From Rhizopus arrhizus (taxonomy: Eukaryota > Mucoromycota > Mucoromycetes > Mucorales > Rhizopodaceae): a stretch of 64,000 bases of DNA. Of this stretch, positions 1 through 9,319 are shown piece by piece; position 1 is the first letter of the stretch, and each line of letters starts with the position of its first letter. The stretch is taken from the NCBI GenBank assembly GCA_024220505.1, contig JAKZZE010000012.1, positions 62,001-126,000 of the forward strand, in the 5' to 3' direction. The notes beneath the pieces were generated by a model. The model worked only from the letters and a program-made list of their open reading frames with translations. It was not told the DNA's origin and did no database searches. A program made the translations under genes and the position numbers.

Positions 1-941
1 CTCCATTGGCATCTATTTCTGCAAAAGTTTTGAGTAACCTTTTTAACCATTTTCTTGAGTAGATCCCATTTCTCTTGAGGAGAGTTATTATATTTGGCTA
101 GCTTATGAGTAATGTATTGTTCTATTTGTTCATTGAGCTTGCGAACGTATGCTGGGTTCTTGGCTAAATTTGGATTGGCTCTCCAGAGACCCTTTCCAGT
201 TGAAGAGGTTCCTACGGTTAAGTTTATAGATAAAAGAGCATGGTCTGTCCATTCTTTGTTCATGTATTCAACATTCCCGTTGTTACAATTGTTGTGAATG
301 CTTTTGTTTGCAAATATATAGTCTATACAAGTGGATGAATCTGCTCTTCGAAAAGTTGGTCGGTAACTGATACCGTCTTCCACGTGATTTATACAGTCCT
401 CAAACTGAGAAAGCATAAACCGCAGAAAGTGTTGTGGGACATTTGATCGTCTTGTGTTGTGGTAAGAATTGTTGTCGAATGAGAAGTTGAAATCCCCTGC
501 TATGAAGAGATTTTGAATAATAGTATTCGAACTATCTAAGGAGTTTAGTTGATGTATGATGCTCGAGAAGAAGACATTCCTGTCAGCTGCATTGCTTGCT
601 GGAGCATAGAGGTTTAGTATAAAAATGGGTTGTATAGATTCATCTGACCAAGTGAGCTTAACAAGTAAAAACCTTTGATCGTCCGATTGTTGAATTAATT
701 CCATATTTTGGGACTGATTGAGGTTGATGATTCCACAGTACTTGGTCCACAGTGTCTGATGCGCTTGAAATTTCATGTTGAGTGATTGAGTTATTTTATC
801 GAATGAATGAAGAGGTATATTTGTTTCTTGACATAATAATATGTTTAGTTGCTGTTGTCTTAGATATCGAATAAAGTTGTCGGTGTGTTGTAAATTGTTA
901 TTTTTGTAAATTGTTCTGCAATTAATTGAGCCTATCTTCAT
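1..941 (-). CDS. LINE ORF2, N-terminal APE-type endonuclease (partial)
   Basis: This frame is open from ATG at 941 to the window edge, about 313 codons, and must continue into a reverse transcriptase outside the window. The N-terminus (MKIGSINCRTI), GDFNFSF, SSTCIDYIFAN and TDHALLSINL follow the order of the exonuclease-endonuclease-phosphatase fold: metal-binding Asn and Glu early, GDFN in the middle, IDYIF, then a final D-H pair. In LINEs this domain nicks the target DNA to prime reverse transcription. The ATG is chosen because it opens the domain and lies 35 bp after the ORF1 stop. The family assignment is sound; the LINE clade cannot be decided without the RT. Confidence 0.85.
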   Translation of the reverse strand, partial: MKIGSINCRTIYKNNNLQHTDNFIRYLRQQQLNILLCQETNIPLHSFDKITQSLNMKFQAHQTLWTKYCGIINLNQSQNMELIQQSDDQRFLLVKLTWSDESIQPIFILNLYAPASNAADRNVFFSSIIHQLNSLDSSNTIIQNLFIAGDFNFSFDNNSYHNTRRSNVPQHFLRFMLSQFEDCINHVEDGISYRPTFRRADSSTCIDYIFANKSIHNNCNNGNVEYMNKEWTDHALLSINLTVGTSSTGKGLWRANPNLAKNPAYVRKLNEQIEQYITHKLAKYNNSPQEKWDLLKKMVKKVTQNFCRNRCQW

Positions 942-976
942 ATTTATGATCTTATTACTATGATTATTCATAATCA

Positions 977-2365
977 TTATAAGTTGAGTTTAGTGGAGGG
1001 CTGTGATGATCCTCCTGCCGCCGAGTTATTTTCATCATATTCGTCTTCAAATGTTGCATTTTCTTCTACTTCTAAACTATCGTCGAAAAGAGTTGATTTT
1101 TTCTTGGATCTTTCAACAGCTGAAGTAGGTGTAAATGCTTCCGAGTTGTTACGTTTCTGCATATTCATAGAGAGGCTATTAAATGTGACAAGTGGGTGCA
1201 GTAACCTCTTGGCGGCTTCTTTTCTGCCCGTTTTCCTCTGACTTGAATCTTCATCGATTGGAGTAGATAAGTTACTACCGTCAATGTTCTCTTCTTCTAC
1301 TGAGTCTAAAGTAGAAATGGCTTCCTGAAAATCATCTTTGTCTTCTGCTACAGATGCACTGTCGGGCTTACTATTATCTTCTTCTGACAGTTCCATATCC
1401 ATTTCTTGAAGGTTACTCAATATAACCGTCCCTTTTTCGGTATTCATCTGCTCTACATTAGCTTTCATCACCCTAGAGCGGTGGGTTGCCACTTGTTTTC
1501 TCTTACGATTCCAAGGGGCATCAGGACATTGGGCTTTTAAATGTTGAGTACTCTCACAGATAAAGCAAGCTTTTCTTCTACGAAGAAGAACTGGACAATT
1601 CACTCGAGTGTGATCGTCAACATGGCAAAGATTGCAGATGGGCTTCATATTGCTCCAGACAATATGTAAATAGTGATCTTGTTCCCAAGATGGGATTTGG
1701 GGTGTAAGAGGCTCATAACTTTTAGTTTTATCCTTGACAAGAGTAACATACCCCCTGCCATTAAACCAACCACCATCCACTGTATGATGGTGTCCTATTT
1801 CCAAAATGCTCCCATACTTCTCAAATAACTGAATCATCAACGGTTTCAATTTGTCATCCTTTTCATAAGGAATATTGGTGATCCCTATTCTGATCACATC
1901 CGAATTTTTATCCATCGTTGCCTGTACTTTGACTTTTCTACCGAGAATCAAAAACTCCTTATTCAATGCTTCCATCTTATCTTCTTCATTATCAAAATTA
2001 AGCTCAATGTATTGATGGGCTCTACCAACTTTTCTTTCCCTAAGGCCTATGCCTTTAGGAAATTGGTCTCTGAGAACAAGGTTAAGGCTTCTATCTTTAA
2101 AATTCAAGCCTTCAAATTCTGAAGCGGCAATAACGATAGAGTGTTTATCAATAGCTTGAAGAAAAACTGTTTGACTTTCCAGATTAGCTACGTTATTAAC
2201 ATCTGACTTGTTGTGAAATGAGACACTTCGTTTTTGGTTTTTAACTGTTTGCGCCCATGTTTTGAATTCAAACGGTTTGTTGTTAGGATTATGGTGAGAA
2301 TCGGCTACCCCAGGAGGATTATTAGCCTTGCTAGTAATGTCGTGATTAATAGCGGAAAGAACCAT
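977..2365 (-). CDS. LINE ORF1, RRM-like and zinc-knuckle RNA-binding protein
   Basis: The 462-residue protein has an RRM-like stretch (about residues 158-212, IRIGITNIPYEKD through GYVTLVKD), then two perfect CCHC knuckles (C-x2-C-x4-H-x4-C) at about 244-257 and 267-280, then an acidic Ser/Glu-rich tail. This is the usual build of a LINE ORF1 product that coats the element RNA. The ATG at 2365 is the last base triplet before the mariner repeat begins, so the true N-terminus could be longer in an intact element. No stop or frameshift breaks the frame. Confidence 0.85.
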   Translation of the reverse strand: MVLSAINHDITSKANNPPGVADSHHNPNNKPFEFKTWAQTVKNQKRSVSFHNKSDVNNVANLESQTVFLQAIDKHSIVIAASEFEGLNFKDRSLNLVLRDQFPKGIGLRERKVGRAHQYIELNFDNEEDKMEALNKEFLILGRKVKVQATMDKNSDVIRIGITNIPYEKDDKLKPLMIQLFEKYGSILEIGHHHTVDGGWFNGRGYVTLVKDKTKSYEPLTPQIPSWEQDHYLHIVWSNMKPICNLCHVDDHTRVNCPVLLRRRKACFICESTQHLKAQCPDAPWNRKRKQVATHRSRVMKANVEQMNTEKGTVILSNLQEMDMELSEEDNSKPDSASVAEDKDDFQEAISTLDSVEEENIDGSNLSTPIDEDSSQRKTGRKEAAKRLLHPLVTFNSLSMNMQKRNNSEAFTPTSAVERSKKKSTLFDDSLEVEENATFEDEYDENNSAAGGSSQPSTKLNL

Positions 2366-2366
2366 G

Positions 2367-2478
2367 GGACAGTTTTTAATTTCAGTCTGGATGCATTTTA
2401 TTTTTTTTGGACAGGTTCAAAAATTAAATTAGACACTTTCACTTTCTCAAATCAGACGTTCATAAAAAATTTCTGGAC
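2367..2478 (+). repeat. Left terminal inverted repeat of mariner element (inner part)
   Basis: It begins GGACAGTTTTTAATTTCAGT and is the reverse complement of 3938-4049 with two differences. The short motif GGACAG recurs inside and at the inner edge, a possible repeated transposase-binding site. The outer 42 bp present in the right repeat are absent here. Confidence 0.9.
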
Positions 2479-2579
2479 AGAATCAGTTACTTTCTGGAAG
2501 ACAATTTACAGTTTTACTACTATTTAAGGTTCAACTCTTTATTCATACATCTATCCCAATAAGTTTCTGCGTGCCTGAT

Positions 2580-3896
2580 CTATCCCATGCAGTCCTCAGC
2601 AGTTACTGATTGACATGCTTCAACAATTCGTGGCGTGAGTTTTGAGTTGGTGTCTAAAGGATTTCGTTTGATATTACTTTTAATTTTAGCCCAGCATTCT
2701 TCAATTGGATTCAAAAATGGAGAATATGGAGGCATAAAAAGAGGCTTATAGCCTCGTTTGTTAATTGCGTCTACGACAAACGCAGAGTGGTGAATTCTAC
2801 AGTTGTCCATAACTATAAACATTCCCTTTTTGTTATGCTTATCAAGAACATCCATGACAGCTTCGATAAATTTAACAATATGGTACGCGGTTGTTCCTTT
2901 CTTAAGAGGTTTTGACTTGAATTTCTCCAAAACATTAGCTTTTCTCTTTTTAGTTGTATGTTCCTTAAATTCCTCCTCGAGTTTCTCCATATCTAATCGC
3001 TTCAATGGCTCAACTTTAGAAAAGTTGATGGTTCCAAAAGGAGAAATACAGCCGACAATTGTAACATTTGCTCCACGTCTGCTGTGAACTTGTACAATAG
3101 CAGGTTCGCCTATTTTCGACCATGCGCGACTTCTCATCATTTGAGTATGAAACCCAGCCTCATCAATGAAAACACAGTTCTTCTGAAAGTCGACACCATT
3201 TTCTTTCCATTTGCATACTATGTCATGACGAAGAAGAAGAGTTCTTTCAGAGTTTCTATCTGCATTGTATTTCGACGCTTGCTTCAAAGAAAAATGACAG
3301 CTCTCTGTCAAGTGCTTCCAAAGGCTTTGCGAAGAAATAGTAAATCCGACAAAATCTTTACATAATGCCTCTTTAGCCATCTCAAGAGTCGATGAAGGGT
3401 TGTTATCGAAGAGCTTTACAAGAAATTCCGTATGTTCAGATAAAAGCTTTACAGGTGTACCTTTGTTCGCTTTTTTCTTTAATGATTTACCAGGAAGTAC
3501 ATCGCCACTACCTGCATTGAATTCCTTTAGTAGAAGGTATGCACTACTTCTTGGAATCATGCACTGCTTGGCAGCTTTTGGCACACTCAACCCTTCTTCC
3601 TGAATAAGCTCAATAAAAGCACGAATCTGCTCCGGGCCATATTTGTTCTTCTTCTTGCTGTTATCTGTAATAGATATCGCATTAAAATCAGTGATAATCT
3701 CTTCCATTGTTGGTTCTACTGTTATTGGCTCCTCGATTGGTTCCTCCATTTTGACGTCAAAAACTGGCTCGCAAGAGTCCAAGTCAGTTAATTGCAGAAT
3801 GTAACCATAATCCATTGCTACATCTTTATCTCTCTCATCATCCGTTTCACTGTCTGGATAATAATCAAATTCAGGCTTATAATGTATAAAATCCAT
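2580..3896 (-). CDS. Tc1/mariner-type DDE transposase
   Basis: The 438-residue protein has an acidic N-terminus, a helix-turn-helix region (about 87-125: YGPEQIRAFIELI, VPKAAKQCMI) and a DDE/RNase-H-like core. The first catalytic Asp is D245 in CVFIDEAGFH, the second D364 in VMDNCRIHH, and the Glu is E399 in YSPFLNPIEECW; 34 residues separate the last two, a DD34E spacing. The ORF is unbroken. It cuts and joins element ends in the nucleus. Decayed relatives with the same motifs lie at about 24.4-25.2, 32.2-33.5 and 42.3-43.2 kb. Confidence 0.93.
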   Translation of the reverse strand: MDFIHYKPEFDYYPDSETDDERDKDVAMDYGYILQLTDLDSCEPVFDVKMEEPIEEPITVEPTMEEIITDFNAISITDNSKKKNKYGPEQIRAFIELIQEEGLSVPKAAKQCMIPRSSAYLLLKEFNAGSGDVLPGKSLKKKANKGTPVKLLSEHTEFLVKLFDNNPSSTLEMAKEALCKDFVGFTISSQSLWKHLTESCHFSLKQASKYNADRNSERTLLLRHDIVCKWKENGVDFQKNCVFIDEAGFHTQMMRSRAWSKIGEPAIVQVHSRRGANVTIVGCISPFGTINFSKVEPLKRLDMEKLEEEFKEHTTKKRKANVLEKFKSKPLKKGTTAYHIVKFIEAVMDVLDKHNKKGMFIVMDNCRIHHSAFVVDAINKRGYKPLFMPPYSPFLNPIEECWAKIKSNIKRNPLDTNSKLTPRIVEACQSVTAEDCMG

Positions 3897-3937
3897 TGTA
3901 AAATATGTATGAATAACTAAAGAAGAAAAGGGAAAAG

Positions 3938-4091
3938 GTCCAGAAATTTTTTATGAACGTCTGATTTGAGAAAGTGAAAGTGTCTGATTTAATTTTTGAA
4001 TCTGTCCAAAAAAAATAAAATGCATCCAGACTGAAATTAAAAACTGTCCAATAAAAGTTTTGAAATCGTCTAATTTTAGACTGAAATACTG
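3938..4091 (-). repeat. Right terminal inverted repeat of mariner element
   Basis: The inner 112 bp (3938-4049) pair with 2367-2478. The outer 42 bp end in AGACTGAAATACTG just before TA at 4092. The element end read inward is CAGTATTTCAGTCT, a mariner-like terminus. The repeat contains a second copy of the AGACTGAAAT motif near 4027-4036. Confidence 0.8.
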
Positions 4092-4270
4092 TATATTACA
4101 TTTTTAAAAGATGTGGATATCTCCTACTAAAGAATCTCATTAAAAAAGGAGAGGAGAGTAAAACTATCATGTTCTGACATATAAAATCAAAAGCACGCTA
4201 AAAGAAAAAATAAGGAATTTCTGAATGTGTTTTCCGACTTTTTTCTTTTTTTTCTTTCTATTTTTAAAAT

Positions 4271-5814
4271 ATGCAACTTGCTGATACAGAAAGTAACAGA
4301 GATAGATCCACATCTCCTACACTCACTGAATATACACCACTTTTAAATGGAAAATACCAAACAACAATACCAAAAGAATTAAAATGGCTCATATTGCACA
4401 GTTTACCTATCGTTGGGACTTATTTACTACAAATGTCGTTTCAATTATCTTGTATATTCACTCTTGGGCACCTTGTAAGCATGTTGATTTATTAACTTGT
4501 AAATATACTAATTTCGTAAAAGGGACCTGCTGAACTAGGAGCGTCCGCTTTAGCTTCTATGTTTGTCAACGTATCTGCTTGGAGTATTGTGTATGGTATG
4601 ACAACAGCTTTGGACACTTTATGTTCTCAAGCATGGACAGGGGCCCGAGATAAAACAGTCTTAGGCGTTTATCTTCAAAGAGCCTATTTAATATTAAGTT
4701 TACTGTTTATACCGATCAGTATTATTTGGTGGAATGCTGAATGGATTATGTTGACATTTCAACAAGATCCTGAAATATCGCATTTTGCAGGTAATTTTAT
4801 TTTTACACCCCGAGAAGGAAAAAGTGATACTTACTATTCATAGGTTTATTTTTAAGGTATTTGTTACCAGGTGCACCCGCTTATATGGCTTTTGAAGCCA
4901 CAAAACGATACCTTCAAGCACAGACAATCATGCACGCGTCCACTTATGCCATGCTCGTCACAGCTCCCCTCAATTTTGCTCTCAACTATTTGTTTGTCTA
5001 TCCATTTGGATTCGGGTTTATTGGTGCCCCTATTGCAACAAGTATCAGCTATTGGATCATGTTTGGCTTACTTTTGGCTTATATCCAATTCGTCAAGGGC
5101 AAAGAAGGATGGAATGGATGGTCTAGGGAATGTTTAAAAGGTTGGTGGCCCTTTTTACGATTGGCATTGAGTGGTGTGATTATTATATGTGCAGAGTGGA
5201 CAGCCTTTGAATTGTCTTCTTTGGCAGCAAGCTATCTGAGCACAACAGATTTAGCCGTTCAAAGTATATTGCTGACACTCTCTTCAACTACCTACACCAT
5301 ACCTATGGGTATATCTATTGCAGCGACCAATCGAGTAGGAAATGCTTTGGGAGGAAACAGTGGATATGAAGCAAGGACGGCTTCAACAGCAGCTATCATG
5401 TTTGCTTCCATATTTGGATGTATTAATTCACTATTTTACTTGACAGCTCACTCAAGCATTGGTCGTCTGTTTACATCTGATCCAAAAGTAATTGAGCAAG
5501 TCGCACGTATCTTACCACTGTGCGCTATATTTCAGGTAGCGGATGGTATTGCAAGTGTGGGTGGTGGTATTATTCGTGGACTGGGAAGACAAAATATAGC
5601 AGCATGTATTAATTTAATTGCTTATTACTTGATTGCTTTACCGATTGGATTTTGTTTAACCTTCCAATTTCAATGGGCTCTCACTGGACTTTGGTCGGGT
5701 TTGACAACCGCTCTATTTATCGTGGCATCAAGTGAAGTCTTGTATTTATTAAGCGTCGATTGGTTTCTAGAGACAAAAAGAGCCCAAGAGCGTGTAAAAA
5801 TGGAAGAAGAATAA
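4271..5814 (+). CDS. MATE-family multidrug/toxin efflux transporter
   Basis: There are three exons, 4271-4474, 4523-4790 and 4844-5814, with phases that join cleanly to a 480-residue protein. The second junction restores GLFLRYLLPGAPAYMAFE, the conserved MATE segment that precedes the RYLQAQ motif seen here as KRYLQAQT. CSQAWTGARD corresponds to the family CGQAFGA region. About twelve hydrophobic segments are visible, as expected for a cation-coupled drug/organic-cation antiporter in the plasma or vacuolar membrane. Length is normal for fungal and plant MATEs. The substrate cannot be told from sequence. Confidence 0.92.
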
Positions 5815-5940
5815 AAAAATTGTAAAATATATTTTTAAATTTATGAAATTTAGTATCCTCAACATGTAATGTTGCACAACGACACAAGTTTATTTTTCTC
5901 TCCTCAACAATTAAAAATAGGGTGCACACATATTTTTTTT

Positions 5941-5972
5941 CTCTTTCTCTTTCTCTTTCTCTCACTCCTTTT
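5941..5972 (+). repeat. CTCTTT microsatellite
   Basis: Five to six imperfect units of CTCTTT form a pyrimidine tract just upstream of the KAR9/GAR gene. It may act as a polypyrimidine promoter element or 5' leader; this is not shown. Confidence 0.7.
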
Positions 5973-6055
5973 TAATTATTATCTATTATTAAATACTTTC
6001 TTTCAGCTTCTCCACTTATACTATTTTAGACTTTATAGAAAAGACAATTAGTACA

Positions 6056-8242
6056 ATGAATCACTTTGAAATGCAGTTCAACACACTTTCACTTCCAGAT
6101 AAGGAAATAGAACAAATATTTAATTCACAAGGCACGCTCAGCATAGAAGAATCACTTGATATCTTTTCAACCATCACCAGTAAAATATCCAGTTGGTTAG
6201 AATCTGTTCATCTTGCGTTGTTTTCACTTGAACAAAACTTGGATAATTATGATATTAATGGTATTTACACCTTAGAAACAACAGTTAATCAAATGGCCCC
6301 CATCATCCACAGTTTATCTGACGTGAATGAGATTGTACTGACAGCTGGTGTTGAGGAACATGAGACAAAGATGAAAGTAACCAAGATACAGTCAGAGTGG
6401 TCTAGTCTGCAGCATTACTTGGCCTCTGTCAAGCAACAAATATTGGCTAATAAAGAACAAAGCGATTTGATTTATGCTATCGAAAGACTTTACATACAAA
6501 TGGATGATGTCTCTGTCATGATATTTGATTTTCAAGAAAAAAAACAGTACACAGTCATCATGTCACCTACACCTTCACTATCAAGCCACAATGATGATCT
6601 ATTTAGTGTAGGCAGCAGTGACAGTTCAACATTATTCAACATGACAGTAAACAGCATAAACAGTAAGGAAGACAGCACAATCATGAAAATAGATAATGCA
6701 TTCGAAACAGTTTTACAAGAAATTCAGATCATTTTTACTAAAATGAGCCAACTAGAGCCACAAAAACTAACAAAAAAGAGGTTTGAGAAATTAAAAGATA
6801 AATGGGAGCAGTTACAAATAGAAAGAGACGAATTCAAACAGGAATACAAGGAAGTTCGATGGTCGATTGTGTTCAGAAGAGTATCAGATCAAGTAGACGT
6901 GATGATTGATGGCTTGGATAAATCGGTTACTCAATGCTATTCATTTATACAACAAATCAAGAGCTATCGATCCCTACTGCGTACATCAGGATCTGCGATC
7001 GACATAGAAAAATTCAAATCAATTACTAAGAGCTTTGAAGCCAAATATAAATATTATACACCCAGTATCGATCGCATGTTGACTATATTAGGCAATGGTA
7101 TATTATCACGCGGATCAAGGGATTTTATTATTCAACAAAGACACGAATCCATGGTACAGAGATGGTGTCACCTCAAGGAAACAATGCATGAATTAAGACT
7201 ACGCGACTTGTTGGAGGCAGAAAGGATCATCTCGAATGATTCAATAAGGTATCGTACACCAGAGCCAACATTTGCAAAAACAAACACACTTCAACCTCCT
7301 CCATCTTCATTGCGTGGTAGTATCTCTGATTCTTCCTCGACTTCTTCTTTAAGAAAATCAAGAACACCTAGTCGAATAACACGTAACGAGAGCGCACAGT
7401 CGAGAAGAGATGACTTTTATGAAGAAGACGAGCGACATTTTGGCGTGGATTTAATGAAATATCAAACCAGAGGTAGAAGATTATCTCCTCATACCATGGA
7501 TAGACCCTCTACAACTCAAGATATTCGATCCATGAGTGGCAGTAGACGTGATACACCGCAACAACAACAGCAAGTACCACTTGGATTTAGATCGAAGAGT
7601 AGTATGGGTGACCTAAGAGCAGATCGAGTCATGTCTCCATCTGCTCGAACACGCTCCATCACCCCATCCTTAATACCAAGGCCCAAGACGCCCAAAGAAA
7701 TGTCTAGAGCAACCTCTCCCATGATACCCCAACCTAAAGCATCAGTCAAAACCTACCAGTTACCTCCTGTGCCCCCGTTACCCAAATACGTGACCAATTC
7801 ACCTTTACGTAAAAAGCAATCCATGCCAACTTTACGCCATAAGTCCTCCATGATGGAAATATCCATTAATGAAAATCGTGCATATCGTCCCGACCCTAAG
7901 GATGCACTGGATGTTGAAGTGGCTCACATAATCAATGCGAGTCCAATATCAATTCAATGCTCGCGCGCAGAACAGGGCAAGTACTATTTTGGAAATGAGC
8001 TCAGTCTATCTTCTATGGGTGGCAAGAAACTGTATACATGTAAGCTGATGACTTATACTGATCGAAAGGGTGGGCAGATCAAGAACAATAAGGTCTTGGT
8101 ACGTGTTGGTGGTGGGTGGCAAGATCTCGAGTTCTTTTTGTTAGAACATAGTTCCTTGATGACTAGTGATGTTGTTGTTCGTACTTATGCAAGCTCGTCT
8201 GATACTAGCTCTCGTCACGGTTCTAAAGGCTGGAAAAACTAG
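6056..8242 (+). CDS. KAR9-like protein with C-terminal GAR (GAS2) microtubule-binding domain
   Basis: A single exon encodes 728 residues. The first ~400 residues are helical, spectrin/KAR9-like coiled-coil sequence. A basic Ser/Pro/Arg-rich linker follows, holding an SxIP motif, S538-L-I-P541 in TPSLIPRPKTP, the EB1/Bim1 docking signature. The GAR domain (about 617-700) shows the family pattern VAHIINASPISIQCSRAEQG, YYFGNEL, YTCKLMTYTDRK, VLVRVGGGWQDLEFFL. GAR domains bind microtubule lattices; KAR9 proteins orient spindles and nuclei. Together this predicts a plus-end-tracking linker. The GAR call is strong, the KAR9 call moderate. Confidence 0.85.
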   Translation: MNHFEMQFNTLSLPDKEIEQIFNSQGTLSIEESLDIFSTITSKISSWLESVHLALFSLEQNLDNYDINGIYTLETTVNQMAPIIHSLSDVNEIVLTAGVEEHETKMKVTKIQSEWSSLQHYLASVKQQILANKEQSDLIYAIERLYIQMDDVSVMIFDFQEKKQYTVIMSPTPSLSSHNDDLFSVGSSDSSTLFNMTVNSINSKEDSTIMKIDNAFETVLQEIQIIFTKMSQLEPQKLTKKRFEKLKDKWEQLQIERDEFKQEYKEVRWSIVFRRVSDQVDVMIDGLDKSVTQCYSFIQQIKSYRSLLRTSGSAIDIEKFKSITKSFEAKYKYYTPSIDRMLTILGNGILSRGSRDFIIQQRHESMVQRWCHLKETMHELRLRDLLEAERIISNDSIRYRTPEPTFAKTNTLQPPPSSLRGSISDSSSTSSLRKSRTPSRITRNESAQSRRDDFYEEDERHFGVDLMKYQTRGRRLSPHTMDRPSTTQDIRSMSGSRRDTPQQQQQVPLGFRSKSSMGDLRADRVMSPSARTRSITPSLIPRPKTPKEMSRATSPMIPQPKASVKTYQLPPVPPLPKYVTNSPLRKKQSMPTLRHKSSMMEISINENRAYRPDPKDALDVEVAHIINASPISIQCSRAEQGKYYFGNELSLSSMGGKKLYTCKLMTYTDRKGGQIKNNKVLVRVGGGWQDLEFFLLEHSSLMTSDVVVRTYASSSDTSSRHGSKGWKN

Positions 8243-8440
8243 TGTTTTAATTCACTGTATATTAAATAAAATAATACTACATATAAAGAATCTTAGAAAG
8301 ATGACGTAGATAACCCCTTTTATTTTATTTTATTTATTTTTTCCACTGAAAAAAAAAAAAAAGAAAAAATGTAAAATATACAAACATGTGCCTATAAATC
8401 ATTATTAACATCTTTTTTTGCAGAGTATATTTAATAAAAT

Positions 8441-9319
8441 ATGGCTACTGCTATTCAACGATTCTTTGGCAAAAAAACCCCAGATGAGCTCGTAAGCCGC
8501 TATAAAGTCAATCTCTATCATTTATGTCATAATTTAGTTAGCCTCCACTTTTTAGGTTAAAAAATGGAGACAAGAAATTCGTTCGCAACAAAGAAGTATT
8601 CAAAAGCAGATATCAGCTATCGACAACGAGGAAGCTAAAGTCAAACGATCCATAAAGCAAGTGGCTAAAAAGGGAGACACTAAAAGTTGCAAGATGCTTG
8701 CTAAAGAACTGATACGTTCTCAAAGACATAAAAATAGATTGTATACCAGTAAAGCTCAGCTCAACTCCATCGTTATGCAATTAGAGCATCAATTAGGTTT
8801 GTTTGGAAGATAGAAGTATCATTCGTCTTATTGAACCCATTTTTATAGCTACACTTAAGGTAGCTGGCTCACTTCAGAAAAGTGGGGAAGTAATGAAGCT
8901 GGTTAATCAGCTGGCAAGGTTGCCAGAGCTATCTTTATCTATGCAGCAAATGTCAATGGAAATGACAAAGGCAGGCATTATGGAAGAAATGATTGGTGAT
9001 ACGATGGAGATGATGGATGATGATGATATTGAAGAGGCTGCTGATGAAGAAGTGAATAATGTCTTATTTCAAATTACAGATGGTAGGAAAGATTAATATT
9101 TTATAGAGAAAGACATTTAACGCTTCTCTTTAAGGTTTGCTTGGCGAGGCAGGTTCTGTGGGCCCTATACTTGAGACTAAGCCAGCTCAAGAGGAAGAGG
9201 AAGAAGAGGAAGAAGAAGAGGGACCAGAGTTGGATATGATGCAGAAACGTTTACAAGTAAGAAAGTTGTTGATATAGAACAATTATGATTGACTATATTA
9301 TTAGGCTTTGAAAGGTTAA
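8441..9319 (+). CDS. VPS24: ESCRT-III subunit Vps24/CHMP3
   Basis: Five exons (8441-8491, 8556-8796, 8849-9082, 9135-9256, 9305-9319) give 220 residues, the usual CHMP3 length. Diagnostic segments are RFFGKKTPDE, VKKWRQEIRSQQRSI, VKRSIKQVAKKGD, VAGSLQKSGEVMKLV and KAGIMEEMIGDTMEMMDD. After a run of glutamates the protein ends ELDMMQKRLQALKG, a good MIM1 helix for binding the Vps4 MIT domain; the last four residues come from a 15-nt terminal exon. The protein caps Snf7 filaments during multivesicular-body budding at endosomes. One donor (GTTTGT at 8797) is non-consensus but phase supports it. Confidence 0.96.

Larger units (their letters stand above)
1..2366 (-). mobile_element. Non-LTR retrotransposon (LINE), 5' half
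   Basis: ORF1 (977-2365) with two CCHC knuckles is followed after 35 bp by ORF2 (941 running off the window edge) with an endonuclease domain, the classic order of an APE-type LINE. No frameshift or stop is seen in either ORF inside the window, so the copy looks young. Its 5' end coincides with the first codon of ORF1 and touches the inner part of a mariner terminal repeat at 2367, which suggests that the LINE inserted into that repeat or was 5' truncated. The reverse transcriptase part lies outside the window. Confidence 0.85.
2367..4091. mobile_element. Tc1/mariner-like DNA transposon
   Basis: A single-exon DDE transposase (2580-3896, minus strand) lies between long inverted repeats. The repeats match over 112 bp (2367-2478 against 3938-4049) with only two mismatches seen. 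On the right, sequence continues to 4091 and ends in ...GAAATACTG followed by TA, as expected for the outer end of a mariner element at its TA target. The corresponding outermost 42 bp are missing on the left, where the LINE begins. The open transposase and near-identical repeats point to recent activity; the left end is damaged or displaced. Confidence 0.85.
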
